Translations under genes and position numbers: made by a program | Assembly: GCA_032355985.1 (NCBI GenBank) | Contig: JAUKVZ010000005.1 | Span: 62,001 to 126,000, forward strand | Length of the DNA stretch: 64,000 bases | Source of the DNA: Sarcodiotheca gaudichaudii | Taxonomy: Eukaryota; Rhodophyta; Florideophyceae; Gigartinales; Solieriaceae | Direction: 5' to 3' | Notes under the pieces: generated by a model | Databases searched by the model: none | What the model was told of the DNA's origin: nothing | Seen by the model: the letters and a program-made list of their open reading frames with translations, nothing else | Part shown: positions 18,754-28,142 of the stretch, one piece after another | Layout of the letters: each line of letters starts with the position of its first letter | Numbering within the stretch: the first letter of the stretch is position 1

Positions 18754-19896
18754 TCAGGCGCCCTTCAGATCCGCCTTGATCGAGGCCTCGATCCGCTCTG
18801 CGGTCCGCACGGCCGCGAACCCGGCCTGGGCGTCCACTTCGGGACGCTTCCCGGTGCGAATGGCCTCTAGGAAGCTGTCTGTCTGCATGCGAAGGGGTTC
18901 GGCGTCGTCGATCTCCAGATTCTCCAGAGCCACGAGCTCGCCGTAGTCCAGGTCGCTCAGATCGCTCCCGCGACGAAGCTCGTCTCGAACCTCTTCGAGC
19001 TGGATCTGATTCGCCGTCCGACGGATCACGACGCCTGACTTCTTGGCATAGTCCACGCTCACGTACGCATCGTCGCCGATGATGCGGATTTTTCGCTCCG
19101 TCTTCAGCGCCAGACGCGAGGCCGTGATGTTCGCCACGCACTTGCCCTGCGGCCGATCGAAGGTCAGCCGCGCGTTGCAGATATCAGGATGCTCGGTGAT
19201 CACCGGCACGCCGCTCGCCTCGACTTCCACGGGCTCATCGCCATCCATCAGCATGAGCACGACGTCGAGATCGTGGATCATCATGTCGAAGACGACGCTG
19301 ACATCGACACTGCGGAAGGTCATCGGACTGACCCGATGCACCTCGATGAATCGCGGGATGATGCCGCCTCGATCCGGGTGGCTCTCATGCTCCCGAACCA
19401 GCGCTCGCACGGCGGGATTGAATCGTTCGGAGTGCCCCACCTGCAGCACGACGCCCGTCCGCTCGGAAAGCTCAACGAGCTCGCGCGCTTCTTCAGCATC
19501 ACGAGCCAGCGGCTTCTCGACGAGGCAGGCGACGCCCGCATTCAGCAGACGCTTTGCGACATCAAGATGGGCCGTGGTCGGCACGGCGATGCTCACTGCG
19601 TCCACACCGGCCTCCAGCAGCGCGTCGACGGAGTCGAACGCATTGCAGCCATGCCGATCTGACACAACTTCGCGTCTGCCTTCATCCGCATCCACAACGC
19701 CGACCAGTTCGACGTTCGGCGTCTCTGAATACACGCGCGCGTGATGCCGACCCATGCGGCCGACACCGATGACGCCGCAGCGAAGCGTCTTGACGGACGC
19801 CGGGGCGCTTTCGACGGGCATGTGCACTTCGACGGGTTTGCGAAGAAGTCGGGACGGCGCGGCCGTCGACGACGTGGCGGGCTGATCTGCGGACAT
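18754..19896 (-). CDS. Gfo/Idh/MocA-type NAD(P)-dependent oxidoreductase
   Basis: Protein of about 380 residues. After a low-complexity leader of some 40 residues comes a Rossmann fold with CGVIGVGRMGRHHARVYSE, and the family hallmark EKPLARDAEEA whose Lys lies beside the active site, then the VGHSERFNPAVRAL and FDMMIHDLDVVL (catalytic His-Asp) segments. Members oxidise or dehydrate sugars or related substrates; some act on UDP-sugars for surface glycans. Start: ATG 19896 with GGAG about 10 bases upstream; a GTG at 19932 is also in frame. The gene lies upstream of atpC but atpC has its own promoter. Confidence 0.85.
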   Translation of the reverse strand: MSADQPATSSTAAPSRLLRKPVEVHMPVESAPASVKTLRCGVIGVGRMGRHHARVYSETPNVELVGVVDADEGRREVVSDRHGCNAFDSVDALLEAGVDAVSIAVPTTAHLDVAKRLLNAGVACLVEKPLARDAEEARELVELSERTGVVLQVGHSERFNPAVRALVREHESHPDRGGIIPRFIEVHRVSPMTFRSVDVSVVFDMMIHDLDVVLMLMDGDEPVEVEASGVPVITEHPDICNARLTFDRPQGKCVANITASRLALKTERKIRIIGDDAYVSVDYAKKSGVVIRRTANQIQLEEVRDELRRGSDLSDLDYGELVALENLEIDDAEPLRMQTDSFLEAIRTGKRPEVDAQAGFAAVRTAERIEASIKADLKGA

Positions 19897-20100
19897 GCAG
19901 GGATACTCCAGTGGCGCGACGCTCGGGCGCACGTGCGCCGGGCGTTCGGCAATTCGCTGGCTCCTCCAGAAGAGCGACTAGCAGAACAGATCCGGGCGCG
20001 AAATTCCACCCCCACGCCCCCACCCTGCCTGATCAGGCGGGTTTCGAGGCCACGGTCCGGAAATCGGGTCACGGCGGGCCTGCTGGCTCGGTGAGCCGTA

Positions 20101-21015
20101 TCAGGCGACTGAAGTGGCCGCCGAGACCCCCCGGGGCGCCTCCCCCAGCAGGCGACGAAGGCTCGCCCCCAGCCGGGCAAACACGCGCACGATCGTCACC
20201 AGCGGATACAGCGCGATGACGGCCGCGAAGATCATTAGATAGGGCGTCGCAAACTCGATCGCCTGCCAGTGCCCCTCAGCGATCATCCCCAGCGTGGCCA
20301 GCACGCCGCATTCAACGAGCAGCACGAGCGTGCCCAGCCACAACAGGCGACCGGCGCGAACGCGCAGCTTTCGATCGGGCAGCGCGCCAGCCAGGTGCCG
20401 CGTGTGAAGCAATCCTGCGAAGATGGATGCGAGGGCCACGAACAACACGATCACGCCGCAGGCGACACCCACGACAATCAGTGCGGCAAGGATCGCCGTC
20501 GTCGATGGAGGCGGCCAGCCTCGTCGAATGACAGCCGCCGCCGCCGCGACGAGCGCATCCACTTCGGACACAAACGCCAGAATCAGCAGGCCTCGGATGA
20601 ACGCGCCCGCCTTGCGCCTGAGTAGAACGCTTCCATCGTCGGGATTCCGCGGCGTGAGCTTCCACCAGCCGATGAGCCAGAGATTCCCGATCGCCATGAC
20701 GAAGCAGATCGCAAAGACTGCGTAGAACTCCTCCGGCCTCGGACCGGAGAGGATCGCATCCACGACCAGCGCAATGAGGAGCAGTGGCGTCAACACGCTG
20801 GCCCAGAACACACAGCGCGCGCCCGTGCGCATCTTCTGAATCGTCCGCCGCGGCGCCAGGCATAAATCACCGAACAAGGATGTCGAAACGGGAGCGGCGC
20901 ATTCCGGACACTTCGCATCATCCGGAAGCCCTGCAAGCTCGTATCCGCATCGAATACACGGCCGGCGAAGACCGCCCGCTTCGTCAGGCGTCGTGACTGT
21001 TTCTGCTTCATTCAC
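20101..21015 (-). CDS. Membrane protein with N-terminal zinc ribbon
   Basis: Protein of 304 residues that I do not recognise. Residues about 18-41 form a zinc ribbon (CIRCGYEL, 11 residues, CPECAAPV). The rest has about six hydrophobic segments, for example FWASVLTPLLLIALVVDAIL, FYAVFAICFVMAIGNLWLIG and TLVLLVECGVLATLG, so it is an inner-membrane protein with a cytoplasmic ribbon. Its start overlaps the purQ stop by four bases (ATGA), implying coupling to purQ, but no purine role is evident. Planctomycete genomes are rich in such ribbon-plus-membrane proteins of unknown function. Confidence 0.75.
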   Translation of the reverse strand: MNEAETVTTPDEAGGLRRPCIRCGYELAGLPDDAKCPECAAPVSTSLFGDLCLAPRRTIQKMRTGARCVFWASVLTPLLLIALVVDAILSGPRPEEFYAVFAICFVMAIGNLWLIGWWKLTPRNPDDGSVLLRRKAGAFIRGLLILAFVSEVDALVAAAAAVIRRGWPPPSTTAILAALIVVGVACGVIVLFVALASIFAGLLHTRHLAGALPDRKLRVRAGRLLWLGTLVLLVECGVLATLGMIAEGHWQAIEFATPYLMIFAAVIALYPLVTIVRVFARLGASLRRLLGEAPRGVSAATSVA

Positions 21016-21908
21016 AGGGACGATCTCCCATGGTCGGTCCCGGCGCCCGCGGCGGCGCCCGAGCCTTGTTCGGCGCGAACCAGATTGACTGCGTTGCGGA
21101 ACAATCGCAATCCCGGCGCCTCGCCCGTCCGTTCATCCGGCTGAAGTGACGTCCAGAAGGGATGAAGCGTCCAGTCGAGATACCGATCCGGGTGCGGCAT
21201 CAGCCCGAAGATGCGCCCGCTCACATCGCACACACCGGCAATCAAATCCGTGGAGCCATTGATATCACTGCTGTACCGCAGCGCGATCTGACCATTGTCG
21301 CGCAATCGCTGCAGCGTCTGTTCGTCATTGACAACCAGCCGCCCTTCGCCGCTGGCCAGCGGCAGCACCAGCGTGCGCTCGCGCACTGTCGCGCTGACAT
21401 CCTGATCCACAAGATCGCGCGTCCAGATACAGCGCGAGTTCGAATCGACTTCAACACCGACCCAGTCATCAATGAATCGTGCGCTGGCGTTCTCGGTCAG
21501 CGCCATTGTCTGCGCCGGCGGCTGATCCGCCGGCCACACGCCATCAATCGGCCCGGGAAGCAGCCCCAGCTGCGCCATCACCTGAAAGCCATTGCATACG
21601 CCGATCATCGGCACGCCGCGCTGCGCTGCGTCGCGCAGCGCCGGATACAGCCCGGCACGGCATTTCATCGCATACACGCGACCCGACGCCACATCGTCGC
21701 CGTAACTGAAACCACCGGGAAACCCAATGATGTCATATGCCGCCAGCGCGTCCGGCTGGCGCAGCAGCGCATCAAGATGAACGAGCTCGGCGCTCGCGCC
21801 GGCAAGTTCAAACCCGCGAACCATTTCAAGATCGCAGTTCGTGCCCGCGGCCCGGATCACTATCGCTCGAGGCGTCGTCATGGGTGGTGTCATCTCGAGT
21901 GTTGTCAT
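21012..21908 (-). CDS. purQ: Phosphoribosylformylglycinamidine synthase, glutaminase subunit
   Basis: Class I glutamine amidotransferase of 298 residues that supplies ammonia to PurL in the fourth step of purine synthesis. The N-terminus RAIVIRAAGTNCD, the nucleophile Cys in GVCNGFQVMAQLGLLPG and the catalytic His in LMPHPDRYLD identify it. It is longer than the usual 220-260 residues, with extra sequence between the second half and the C-terminus. The ATG at 21908 lies four bases after the purL stop codon and is preferred over an in-frame ATG at 21881. It forms an operon with purL upstream and the zinc-ribbon membrane protein downstream. Confidence 0.93.
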   Translation of the reverse strand: MTTLEMTPPMTTPRAIVIRAAGTNCDLEMVRGFELAGASAELVHLDALLRQPDALAAYDIIGFPGGFSYGDDVASGRVYAMKCRAGLYPALRDAAQRGVPMIGVCNGFQVMAQLGLLPGPIDGVWPADQPPAQTMALTENASARFIDDWVGVEVDSNSRCIWTRDLVDQDVSATVRERTLVLPLASGEGRLVVNDEQTLQRLRDNGQIALRYSSDINGSTDLIAGVCDVSGRIFGLMPHPDRYLDWTLHPFWTSLQPDERTGEAPGLRLFRNAVNLVRAEQGSGAAAGAGTDHGRSSL

Positions 21909-21912
21909 GCGC

Positions 21913-24900
21913 CTACCAGTCCAGTGGCGATCGCCACGTTTGTTCCAGATCAGCGACTGCGATATCCAACTGAGCATCCGGACAAACAAGCCTGCCGGTT
22001 GCGTTCAATTCTCCAACGATTCCGAACGGAACGTCCGCCAGACGCCGGCGAACATCCTCCAGCCGTTCATCCGGGATCTCCAGCACATATCGAGCGCTTG
22101 ATTCTCCGAAGCAGCGCTCGGCAAGCCCGGCGCCTGATTCAACCGGCGCGCCTGAGAGATCCAATGCCGCCCCGATGGGCGTCCGGCCATTCGTGGCGCC
22201 GATCAGCATCTCCGCGATCGCGACCAGCAGCCCGCCATCTGAGCAATCATGCGCGCTGGTCGCGGCGCCGTCCTGAATAAGTCCCGCAACAGTCGCGGCC
22301 AACTTCGGCCCTTCGGCCAGCCTGTTCGCCGGCCGTGCCAATCCCTGCAGGCCAAGCGTCATCGCCAGATGCGATCCACCGATAGCGCGCGACGTCTCAC
22401 CCACAACGACGAGATGACTGCCGGGCTTCTTGGCATCGGAAGTCACACAGCGCGCAACATCCTGCACCACGCCAATCCCGGAGATCAGCAGCGTCGGCGG
22501 AATCTCAATCGTTCTGCCTTCGCTGGTCGTGAACTGATTGTTCAAGCTGTCCTTGCCTGAGACGAAGGGCGTGCGATACGCCTTGGCTCCGTCGTAACAT
22601 CCTTCCGATGCGCGAACGAGAGAACCGAGATTCTCTTCCTTCTGACAGCTCGGCCAGCAGAAGTTGTCCAGAATCGCGATGCGAGATGGATCCGCACCCA
22701 CGCATACAAGATTGCGCACGCATTCATCAATCGCGGCCAGCGCCATGTCGTATGGATCGCCGCCATCAGCCGGATCACCCAGCGCAGTTGCGAGGCCGCA
22801 GCCGATCGCCAGCCCCTTGCGCGATCCGGGAACCGGCTGTATGACAGAGGCGTCACCCGGCCCGCGTCCACCCGGCCCGACGAGCGGCTTGATCACCGTC
22901 GCCCCCTGCACTTCATGATCGTACTGACGCACGATCCAGTGCTTTGAAGCGATGTTCGGATGCGCGAGCAGCGCCTGCAGCGTGTCGCTGATGTCAACTC
23001 TGGATAGGTCAGGCGCGTCGTTTTTCGTTGCAGCAGACGACCATTGCGCCTTGCGCGTCGGCGTGGGAATGCCATCGTGCAGAAACGCCATCGGCAGACG
23101 TCCCACCTCGACGCCCTCGAAGTTGAGCACAAGCTCCGCGTCCTTCGTGCCGAACGTGCCAAGCACGCTCAACTCAACGGATTCCTCATCGCAGATCGCC
23201 TGAAGCTCCGCCAGGCGATCCTTCGGCACGGACAGCACCATGCGCTCCTGCGCCTCGCTGATCCAGATCTCCGTATAGGTCAGACCGGCATACTTCAGCG
23301 GCGCCTGCTCCAGATGCACTGTGGCGCCGAGCTTCTCACCCATCTCCCCCACTGCCGAACTGAATCCGCCCGCGCCACAGTCCGTGATGGCCGAATACTG
23401 CGGCCCGCCCTCTGCATCCCGCGCTCGCAAGATCGCATCAAGCGTCTTCTTTTCTTCGATCGCATTGCCGATCTGCACGGCATGCGAAAACTCATCCGCA
23501 TGTGAATCCGTCAGCTCCGCTGAAGAAAACGTTGCGCCGTGAATGCCATCGCGCCCCGTGCGCCCGCCCAATGCGACGATCAAGTCGCCATGCTGCGGAT
23601 CGCCGGTCGCAAACTGCTTTGGCATCACGCCGACACAGCCGCAGTAGACAAGTGGATTGCCGATGTATCGTTCGTCAAAGCTCACGGCGCCATTGACCGT
23701 GGGTATACCCATCCGATTGCCGTAATCGCGCACGCCGGCGACGATGTTCGTCAGAATCCGGCGCGGATGCAGGCAGCCTTCCGGAACATGCTCCGTATCC
23801 GGCGGCGCCACACAGAAGACATCCGTATTGGCGATCGGCCTCGCCGCCAGTCCCGTGCCCATCACATCGCGAATGCATCCGCCGGCGCCCGTCGCCGCCC
23901 CGCCATAAGGCTCGATGGCGCTGGGATGATTGTGCGTCTCCACCTTCACGCACACCGCATGCTCATCGTCAAACTCAATCACACCCGCGTTGTCGACAAA
24001 GACGCTCAGCGTCCAGTCGATGCCATCGGCGATCAGCTCGTGCGTCGCCGCGGCCACGGTGCTCCTGAGAAGATTGTCGATCAGAATCGAGCCATCAGGC
24101 TGCTTCGAATGGCCCGGCCGTCCCTCGTAAGACACCGGATCATCCGCAGGCGGCATGTACGTAATGCGGCTCTTCAGTGTCTTGTGCACACAGTGCTCGG
24201 ACCACGTCTGCGCCAGCGTCTCCAACTCGATATCCGTCGGCTCGCGATCCAGCGATTCATACTCCGCCTGGATCGCTTGCATCTCGTTGAGATCAAGAAA
24301 GAGATGCGCCTCCCGGCTCAGCTTCTGCAGCGCCGCATCATCAAGGCCGCGAATCGGAATGTGCCGCAGCTCGAACGTTCGCTCATGGCCATGCGGCAGC
24401 GCATCCGGTTGAAAGGGCGCATCGTGGATCGCGTGAATGACGGGATTGGCCAGCGCCTCTTTACCGAGGCGCTCGATGTCCTGGCGGCTCAGTCCGACGA
24501 CGTCGAATCGCCGCCCTGTGCTCACTTCGATCGCATCATCATCGAGCAGGCGTCGAAGGAACGTCCGCACCGTCTGCGCGACCGGATCCATGACGCCCGG
24601 AAGCGGATGGACCTCCAGCAGTTCGGCGCCCGACGCCGACGGCGCCGCCCCGAACGTCCATTCGTCAAGCACGGGATTGACCAGCAGACCCGTCGCCGCC
24701 CGCTCCAGCGCGGATTCGTCCAGATCGCCCTCAATCAGATAGACCTGAGCACAATGGACATCCGATGCGTCCATGCCCAGCGCCCGGGCCTCTCGAAGGA
24801 TCGCATCCGCCAGAGGATCCTTTCGATCGGGTTTGTGACGAACTTCGATCCGATGGACGCGCGCGACGCTGGACGCCTCGACCGGCGCCCGCGAAGATGC

Positions 24901-24927
24901 CTGATCCGCTCCAGATGTTTGGCCCAT
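21913..24927 (-). CDS. purL: Phosphoribosylformylglycinamidine synthase PurL with fused PurS-like domains
   Basis: Protein of 1004 residues that converts FGAR, ATP and glutamine-derived ammonia to FGAM. About residues 24-93 (HRIEVRHKPDRKDPLADAIL, LNP-type turn LLVNPVLDEW) match PurS, and about 107-205 (GVMDPVAQTVRTFLRRLL, ALANPVIHAI) look like a second PurS unit. The remainder is a small-type PurL core: TWSEHCVHKTL, VKVETHNHPSAIEPYGGAATG, TDCGAGGFSSAVGEMG and HDCSDGGLLVAIAEML. The glutaminase domain of the large (about 1300-residue) type is absent and is provided by the adjacent purQ. The start is supported by a -10-like TAGGAT six bases upstream. Confidence 0.95.
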   Translation of the reverse strand: MGQTSGADQASSRAPVEASSVARVHRIEVRHKPDRKDPLADAILREARALGMDASDVHCAQVYLIEGDLDESALERAATGLLVNPVLDEWTFGAAPSASGAELLEVHPLPGVMDPVAQTVRTFLRRLLDDDAIEVSTGRRFDVVGLSRQDIERLGKEALANPVIHAIHDAPFQPDALPHGHERTFELRHIPIRGLDDAALQKLSREAHLFLDLNEMQAIQAEYESLDREPTDIELETLAQTWSEHCVHKTLKSRITYMPPADDPVSYEGRPGHSKQPDGSILIDNLLRSTVAAATHELIADGIDWTLSVFVDNAGVIEFDDEHAVCVKVETHNHPSAIEPYGGAATGAGGCIRDVMGTGLAARPIANTDVFCVAPPDTEHVPEGCLHPRRILTNIVAGVRDYGNRMGIPTVNGAVSFDERYIGNPLVYCGCVGVMPKQFATGDPQHGDLIVALGGRTGRDGIHGATFSSAELTDSHADEFSHAVQIGNAIEEKKTLDAILRARDAEGGPQYSAITDCGAGGFSSAVGEMGEKLGATVHLEQAPLKYAGLTYTEIWISEAQERMVLSVPKDRLAELQAICDEESVELSVLGTFGTKDAELVLNFEGVEVGRLPMAFLHDGIPTPTRKAQWSSAATKNDAPDLSRVDISDTLQALLAHPNIASKHWIVRQYDHEVQGATVIKPLVGPGGRGPGDASVIQPVPGSRKGLAIGCGLATALGDPADGGDPYDMALAAIDECVRNLVCVGADPSRIAILDNFCWPSCQKEENLGSLVRASEGCYDGAKAYRTPFVSGKDSLNNQFTTSEGRTIEIPPTLLISGIGVVQDVARCVTSDAKKPGSHLVVVGETSRAIGGSHLAMTLGLQGLARPANRLAEGPKLAATVAGLIQDGAATSAHDCSDGGLLVAIAEMLIGATNGRTPIGAALDLSGAPVESGAGLAERCFGESSARYVLEIPDERLEDVRRRLADVPFGIVGELNATGRLVCPDAQLDIAVADLEQTWRSPLDW

Positions 24928-24933
24928 AAGCCG

Positions 24934-24939
24934 ATCCTA
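24934..24939 (-). promoter_or_regulatory. -10-like TAGGAT before purL
   Basis: The minus strand has TTCGCA, 18 bases, TAGGAT, then six bases to the purL ATG, with no Shine-Dalgarno sequence. This suggests a leaderless purL-purQ mRNA. Confidence 0.4.
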
Positions 24940-25022
24940 CGCGGGCGCCTCCGTGAGTGCGAACACGACCGGACGTTGGCAGGACATCAGTTGACATCGA
25001 TCAGGATGAAGGACGCTCGTCG

Positions 25023-26918
25023 GTGACGGAGGCAATCCCAAAAGCGAATGTGAAGCATCGCAAGACCACCGCGCCCGAGGCGCTCCCCGACGCAGGGGAA
25101 GGCGACGGCCCGATCCTGCTCGAAGTCGCATGGGAAGTCTGCAATCAGGTCGGCGGCATCTACCAGGTGCTGCGCAGCAAGGCGCCCTCCATGGTCGAGC
25201 GTTGGGGCGATCGATATTGCCTCATTGGTCCCTACAACGAGACGACCGCCAATCTCGAGTTTGAACCCACGCGCCCCACCGGGCTTCTCGGCCGCGCGGT
25301 CAACGTCCTGCGCGACGCCGGACTCGTCATCCACCACGGCCGCTGGCTCGTCCTCGGCCGCCCGCGCGTGCTGCTGATCGAAAACACCTCCGCACGCCGC
25401 GATCTGGATGTGCTGCGTCATCGATTCTGGCAGGAGCACAAGCTCTCCCTGCTTGACGCCGGCGATCTCGTGGATGAAGTGCTGCTTTTCGCTGATGGCG
25501 TCCATCGACTGCTGTCGGCGATCGTCCAGCATGGCGCCGGACCGAAGACGGATGCCGAGGATGCAGCGGCCACGCGCCGCGTCGTCGCGCACTTCCATGA
25601 GTGGATGGGCGGCATGGCCATCCCCATGATCCGTCACAGCCGCCTGCCCGTCGCCACCATCTTCACGACGCACGCGACGCTGCTCGGCCGCTATCTCGCA
25701 TCCAATGAGCCCGACTTGTACGAGCGGCTGCCCTTCATGGATCACGAGGAAGAGGCGCGCCGTTACAACGTCTCATCCATCCATCACATCGAACGCGCCT
25801 GCTCCCACGGCGCCCATGTCTTCTCCACCGTCTCCTCGATCACTGGTGAGGAATGCGACAAGCTCCTCAGCCGCAAGCCCGATGTCCTGCTGCCCAACGG
25901 CCTGAGCCGCAGCCCGGATACGGCGCCCCATCAGCTTCAGCATCATCACGAGCAGGCCAAGGCGCAGATCGATCGCTTCGTCATGGGCCATTTTTTCCCC
26001 AGCTATCCGCTGGATCTGGATCGCACGCTCTACTTCTTCACCTCAGGCAGGTTCGAACCGCGCAACAAGGGATTTGATCTCTCGCTGGAGGCGATGGCGC
26101 GACTCAACGCCCATCTTCGCGCGTCGGATCTGGATCTCAATGTCGTCTTCTTCGTGATCACGAACCGGCCGACGCACTCCATCCTGCCGCAGGCCCTCCA
26201 TCGCCGAGCCGTGCTCGATGGGCTGGAGGACACCTGCGATTCGATCGGCGAGCAGATTGGCGTCGAGCTCTTCCGTCGATCCGCGGCAGGCGAGGATCCG
26301 TCGCTTGACGATCTGATCGAAGAGCGCGCCCGGCTGCGCCTTCGCCGCGCCCGTCAGGGATTCCGCTCAGACGAGTGGCCATCGGTCATCACGCATCAGC
26401 TGACCGAAGATGCGTCAGATCCCGTGCTCAATCAGATCCGATCACTGTGGATGTTCAACCGACCCGATGACCGGGTCAAAATCGTTTACCACCCCAACTT
26501 CATCACGCCGGACAATCCGCTCTGGCGTATGGAGTACGACCAGTTCGTTCGAGGCTGCCATCTGGGCGTGTTCCCAAGTGCTTACGAGCCATGGGGATAC
26601 ACACCGCTGGAGTGCGCCTCCGTTGGCGTTGCGTCGATCGGCAGCGACCTGGCAGGCTTCGGTCGCTACGTGCAGGAGAATCTCATGGGGCACGATGAGA
26701 TGGGCCTGCAGGTGCTGCCTCGCCGCGGACGTCACTTCCATGACGCCGCTGCTGACCTTGCCTGGCGCATGTTCGAGTTCTGCCGGCTCGATCAGCGCGA
26801 GCGCATCGCCCTTCGCACTACGACCGAGCGGCAATCAGCCGCCTTCGACTGGGCGAAGCTCTCTGAGCACTACAACCGCGCCCATGACACGGCTCTGGCC
26901 TGTCTCGGAGCGGCGTAG
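25023..26918 (+). CDS. Eukaryote-type (GT3) glycogen synthase
   Basis: Protein of about 631 residues. It matches family GT3 rather than the usual bacterial GT5 GlgA: LLEVAWEVCNQVGGIYQVLRSKA, HFHEWMGG, TIFTTHATLLGRYL, and the catalytic E-x7-E in EPWGYTPLECASVG. GT3 enzymes extend alpha-1,4-glucan from UDP-glucose and in eukaryotes are allosterically controlled. Start: the GTG at 25023 has AAGGA nine bases upstream; another in-frame GTG at 24957 is possible but has no visible site. It is divergent from purL. A strong terminator lies about 170 bases beyond the stop. GT3 enzymes also occur in some bacteria, so transfer is possible but not proven. Confidence 0.9.
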   Translation: MTEAIPKANVKHRKTTAPEALPDAGEGDGPILLEVAWEVCNQVGGIYQVLRSKAPSMVERWGDRYCLIGPYNETTANLEFEPTRPTGLLGRAVNVLRDAGLVIHHGRWLVLGRPRVLLIENTSARRDLDVLRHRFWQEHKLSLLDAGDLVDEVLLFADGVHRLLSAIVQHGAGPKTDAEDAAATRRVVAHFHEWMGGMAIPMIRHSRLPVATIFTTHATLLGRYLASNEPDLYERLPFMDHEEEARRYNVSSIHHIERACSHGAHVFSTVSSITGEECDKLLSRKPDVLLPNGLSRSPDTAPHQLQHHHEQAKAQIDRFVMGHFFPSYPLDLDRTLYFFTSGRFEPRNKGFDLSLEAMARLNAHLRASDLDLNVVFFVITNRPTHSILPQALHRRAVLDGLEDTCDSIGEQIGVELFRRSAAGEDPSLDDLIEERARLRLRRARQGFRSDEWPSVITHQLTEDASDPVLNQIRSLWMFNRPDDRVKIVYHPNFITPDNPLWRMEYDQFVRGCHLGVFPSAYEPWGYTPLECASVGVASIGSDLAGFGRYVQENLMGHDEMGLQVLPRRGRHFHDAAADLAWRMFEFCRLDQRERIALRTTTERQSAAFDWAKLSEHYNRAHDTALACLGAA

Positions 26919-27090
26919 CCCGGCGAGATTCGCACGGGGCGGTCGCCCGATCGAAAAATTCAGCTTGTGGGCTGAGAAGCGGAATATCCGTTCCGCCGGG
27001 CGCATTAGTCACTGCGTCCCCACTCGGGACCCAACCTGACCCCACAAGGCCTGGCGTTTTCTCTTCGGAGAAACGACAGTCCCCCACGAG

Positions 27091-27128
27091 GCCCGGCGCT
27101 CGCTCACCCGAGCGCCCGGCTTTTTTTT
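27091..27128 (+). terminator. Rho-independent terminator after glycogen synthase
   Basis: GCCCGGCGCTCG and CGAGCGCCCGGC pair with one mismatch or bulge around a short loop, followed by eight T. It lies between the glycogen synthase stop and the convergent copper-protein gene, whose stop is at 27131. Confidence 0.85.
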
Positions 27129-27130
27129 GA

Positions 27131-27601
27131 TCACTGATGATCCGGCTGATCGGCGGCCGCGTCTCCGACCTTTCCGAATGAAAGCTCGGTGTCCGCAGGC
27201 AGCGTCTCGATGCTCACGACCTCATAGTCCTGAATAGCGCCCGTGTCGACGTCGTAGTCGACGGCGAAATCGAGGGTGACGATCGTGCCTTCGGTGATTC
27301 CCGTCAGCGCCACGCCATCGCCGAGGGCGAAGGGCATGTTCATCGAGTTCATCCCCTTTGCGCCATCGGGCCAGGTGGCCAGAAACTCCGGGATCGGCTC
27401 GTGATGCACGCGAAACTCAGACGCCGGCGAAGCTTTGCTCGGGATCTGTGTGACTTCGCCGCGCACGCTGTACACGACGCGTTCGACCTCAACTTCAGGT
27501 CGAGACTCCTCTTTCGCGCACGATGCAGTCACCGCGAGCGCCAGAGCGCAGCAGACAGCGCCTCCGATGCGGGAGATTCGTCGCCGATGTTGAATTCTCA
27601 A
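27131..27601 (-). CDS. CusF-like copper-binding lipoprotein (TTG start)
   Basis: Protein of about 156 residues. A TTG at 27601, six bases after GGAG, gives a short basic N-terminus (LRIQHRRRISRIGG), a hydrophobic stretch ALALAVTASC and a lipid-modifiable Cys. The domain YSVRGEVTQIP ... HEPIPEF ... GMNSMNMPFALGDGV ... LDFAVDYD follows the pattern of periplasmic CusF-type copper carriers, in which a H-x(n)-M-x-x-M-x-MPF motif binds Cu(I). The in-frame ATG at 27670 would overlap the preceding gene by 53 bases and spoil the signal peptide; the TTG leaves a 16-base gap. Role: periplasmic copper handling or delivery, inferred. Confidence 0.75.
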   Translation of the reverse strand: MRIQHRRRISRIGGAVCCALALAVTASCAKEESRPEVEVERVVYSVRGEVTQIPSKASPASEFRVHHEPIPEFLATWPDGAKGMNSMNMPFALGDGVALTGITEGTIVTLDFAVDYDVDTGAIQDYEVVSIETLPADTELSFGKVGDAAADQPDHQ

Positions 27602-27617
27602 AGTGCGCTCCGCGGCT

Positions 27618-27932
27618 TCAGCCCTTGATCGAGAGGAACTTCTCGACACTGCGGAAATCAGATGCGACATGGGGGATGTACTCCATCTTCCAGGTCGCCC
27701 CCTTCTCGACGCGTGCGACCTGCGCGGACTTCGTCCGAACAGCCCACGGACGCTTGCCGCGGCTTCGAACGACGAGCGTCCGCATGCGATGCTCGTGCGC
27801 CTTCTTCAGGGATCGCTTGATATCCGGGTCAAATCGCATCAGACGCGCGATGGTCTTCCGGTCGGCCGTCCGACGAGGCTCGTCGGTGACGGTGACTTCG
27901 ATTTCTTGTCCGGCCTTGAGATTGTCGACCAT
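27618..27932 (-). CDS. Conserved-looking small protein of unknown function
   Basis: Protein of 104 residues that I do not recognise. It is basic, with no membrane segment: MVDNLKAGQEIEVTVTDEP at the start, then MRFDPDIKRSLKKAHEHRM and a C-terminal FLSIKG. The alternation suggests a small beta-rich domain. It is the first gene of a two-gene operon with the copper lipoprotein (16 bases apart) and is divergent from the Memo-family gene. The frame runs further upstream without a stop, but the ATG at 27932 follows a GAGG and marks where the sequence becomes protein-like. Confidence 0.65.
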   Translation of the reverse strand: MVDNLKAGQEIEVTVTDEPRRTADRKTIARLMRFDPDIKRSLKKAHEHRMRTLVVRSRGKRPWAVRTKSAQVARVEKGATWKMEYIPHVASDFRSVEKFLSIKG

Positions 27933-28142
27933 GGCGTCAGGATCCTCAGGCGGCGGCCGGTCGGGCCCCGCTCTCACTCGTCTTTGCTCTTCAGATTCCC
28001 CAGTCGCGCGGGCCCGCTCGGGCCTCTGGAATGGGCGGGGCAGTCTACAGACGCCATTCCTGGATGTCCATATCAAAGGAAAGACGCATCCGGGATCGAC
28101 CGATCCGAACGAGCGGCTAGGATACCCGCCCAAGGAAGAAGC

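Noticed and set aside
23539-25026. 495-codon plus-strand frame opposite purL
   Set aside because: Arg/His-rich translation typical of an antisense frame in GC-rich DNA; purL on the other strand is unmistakable.
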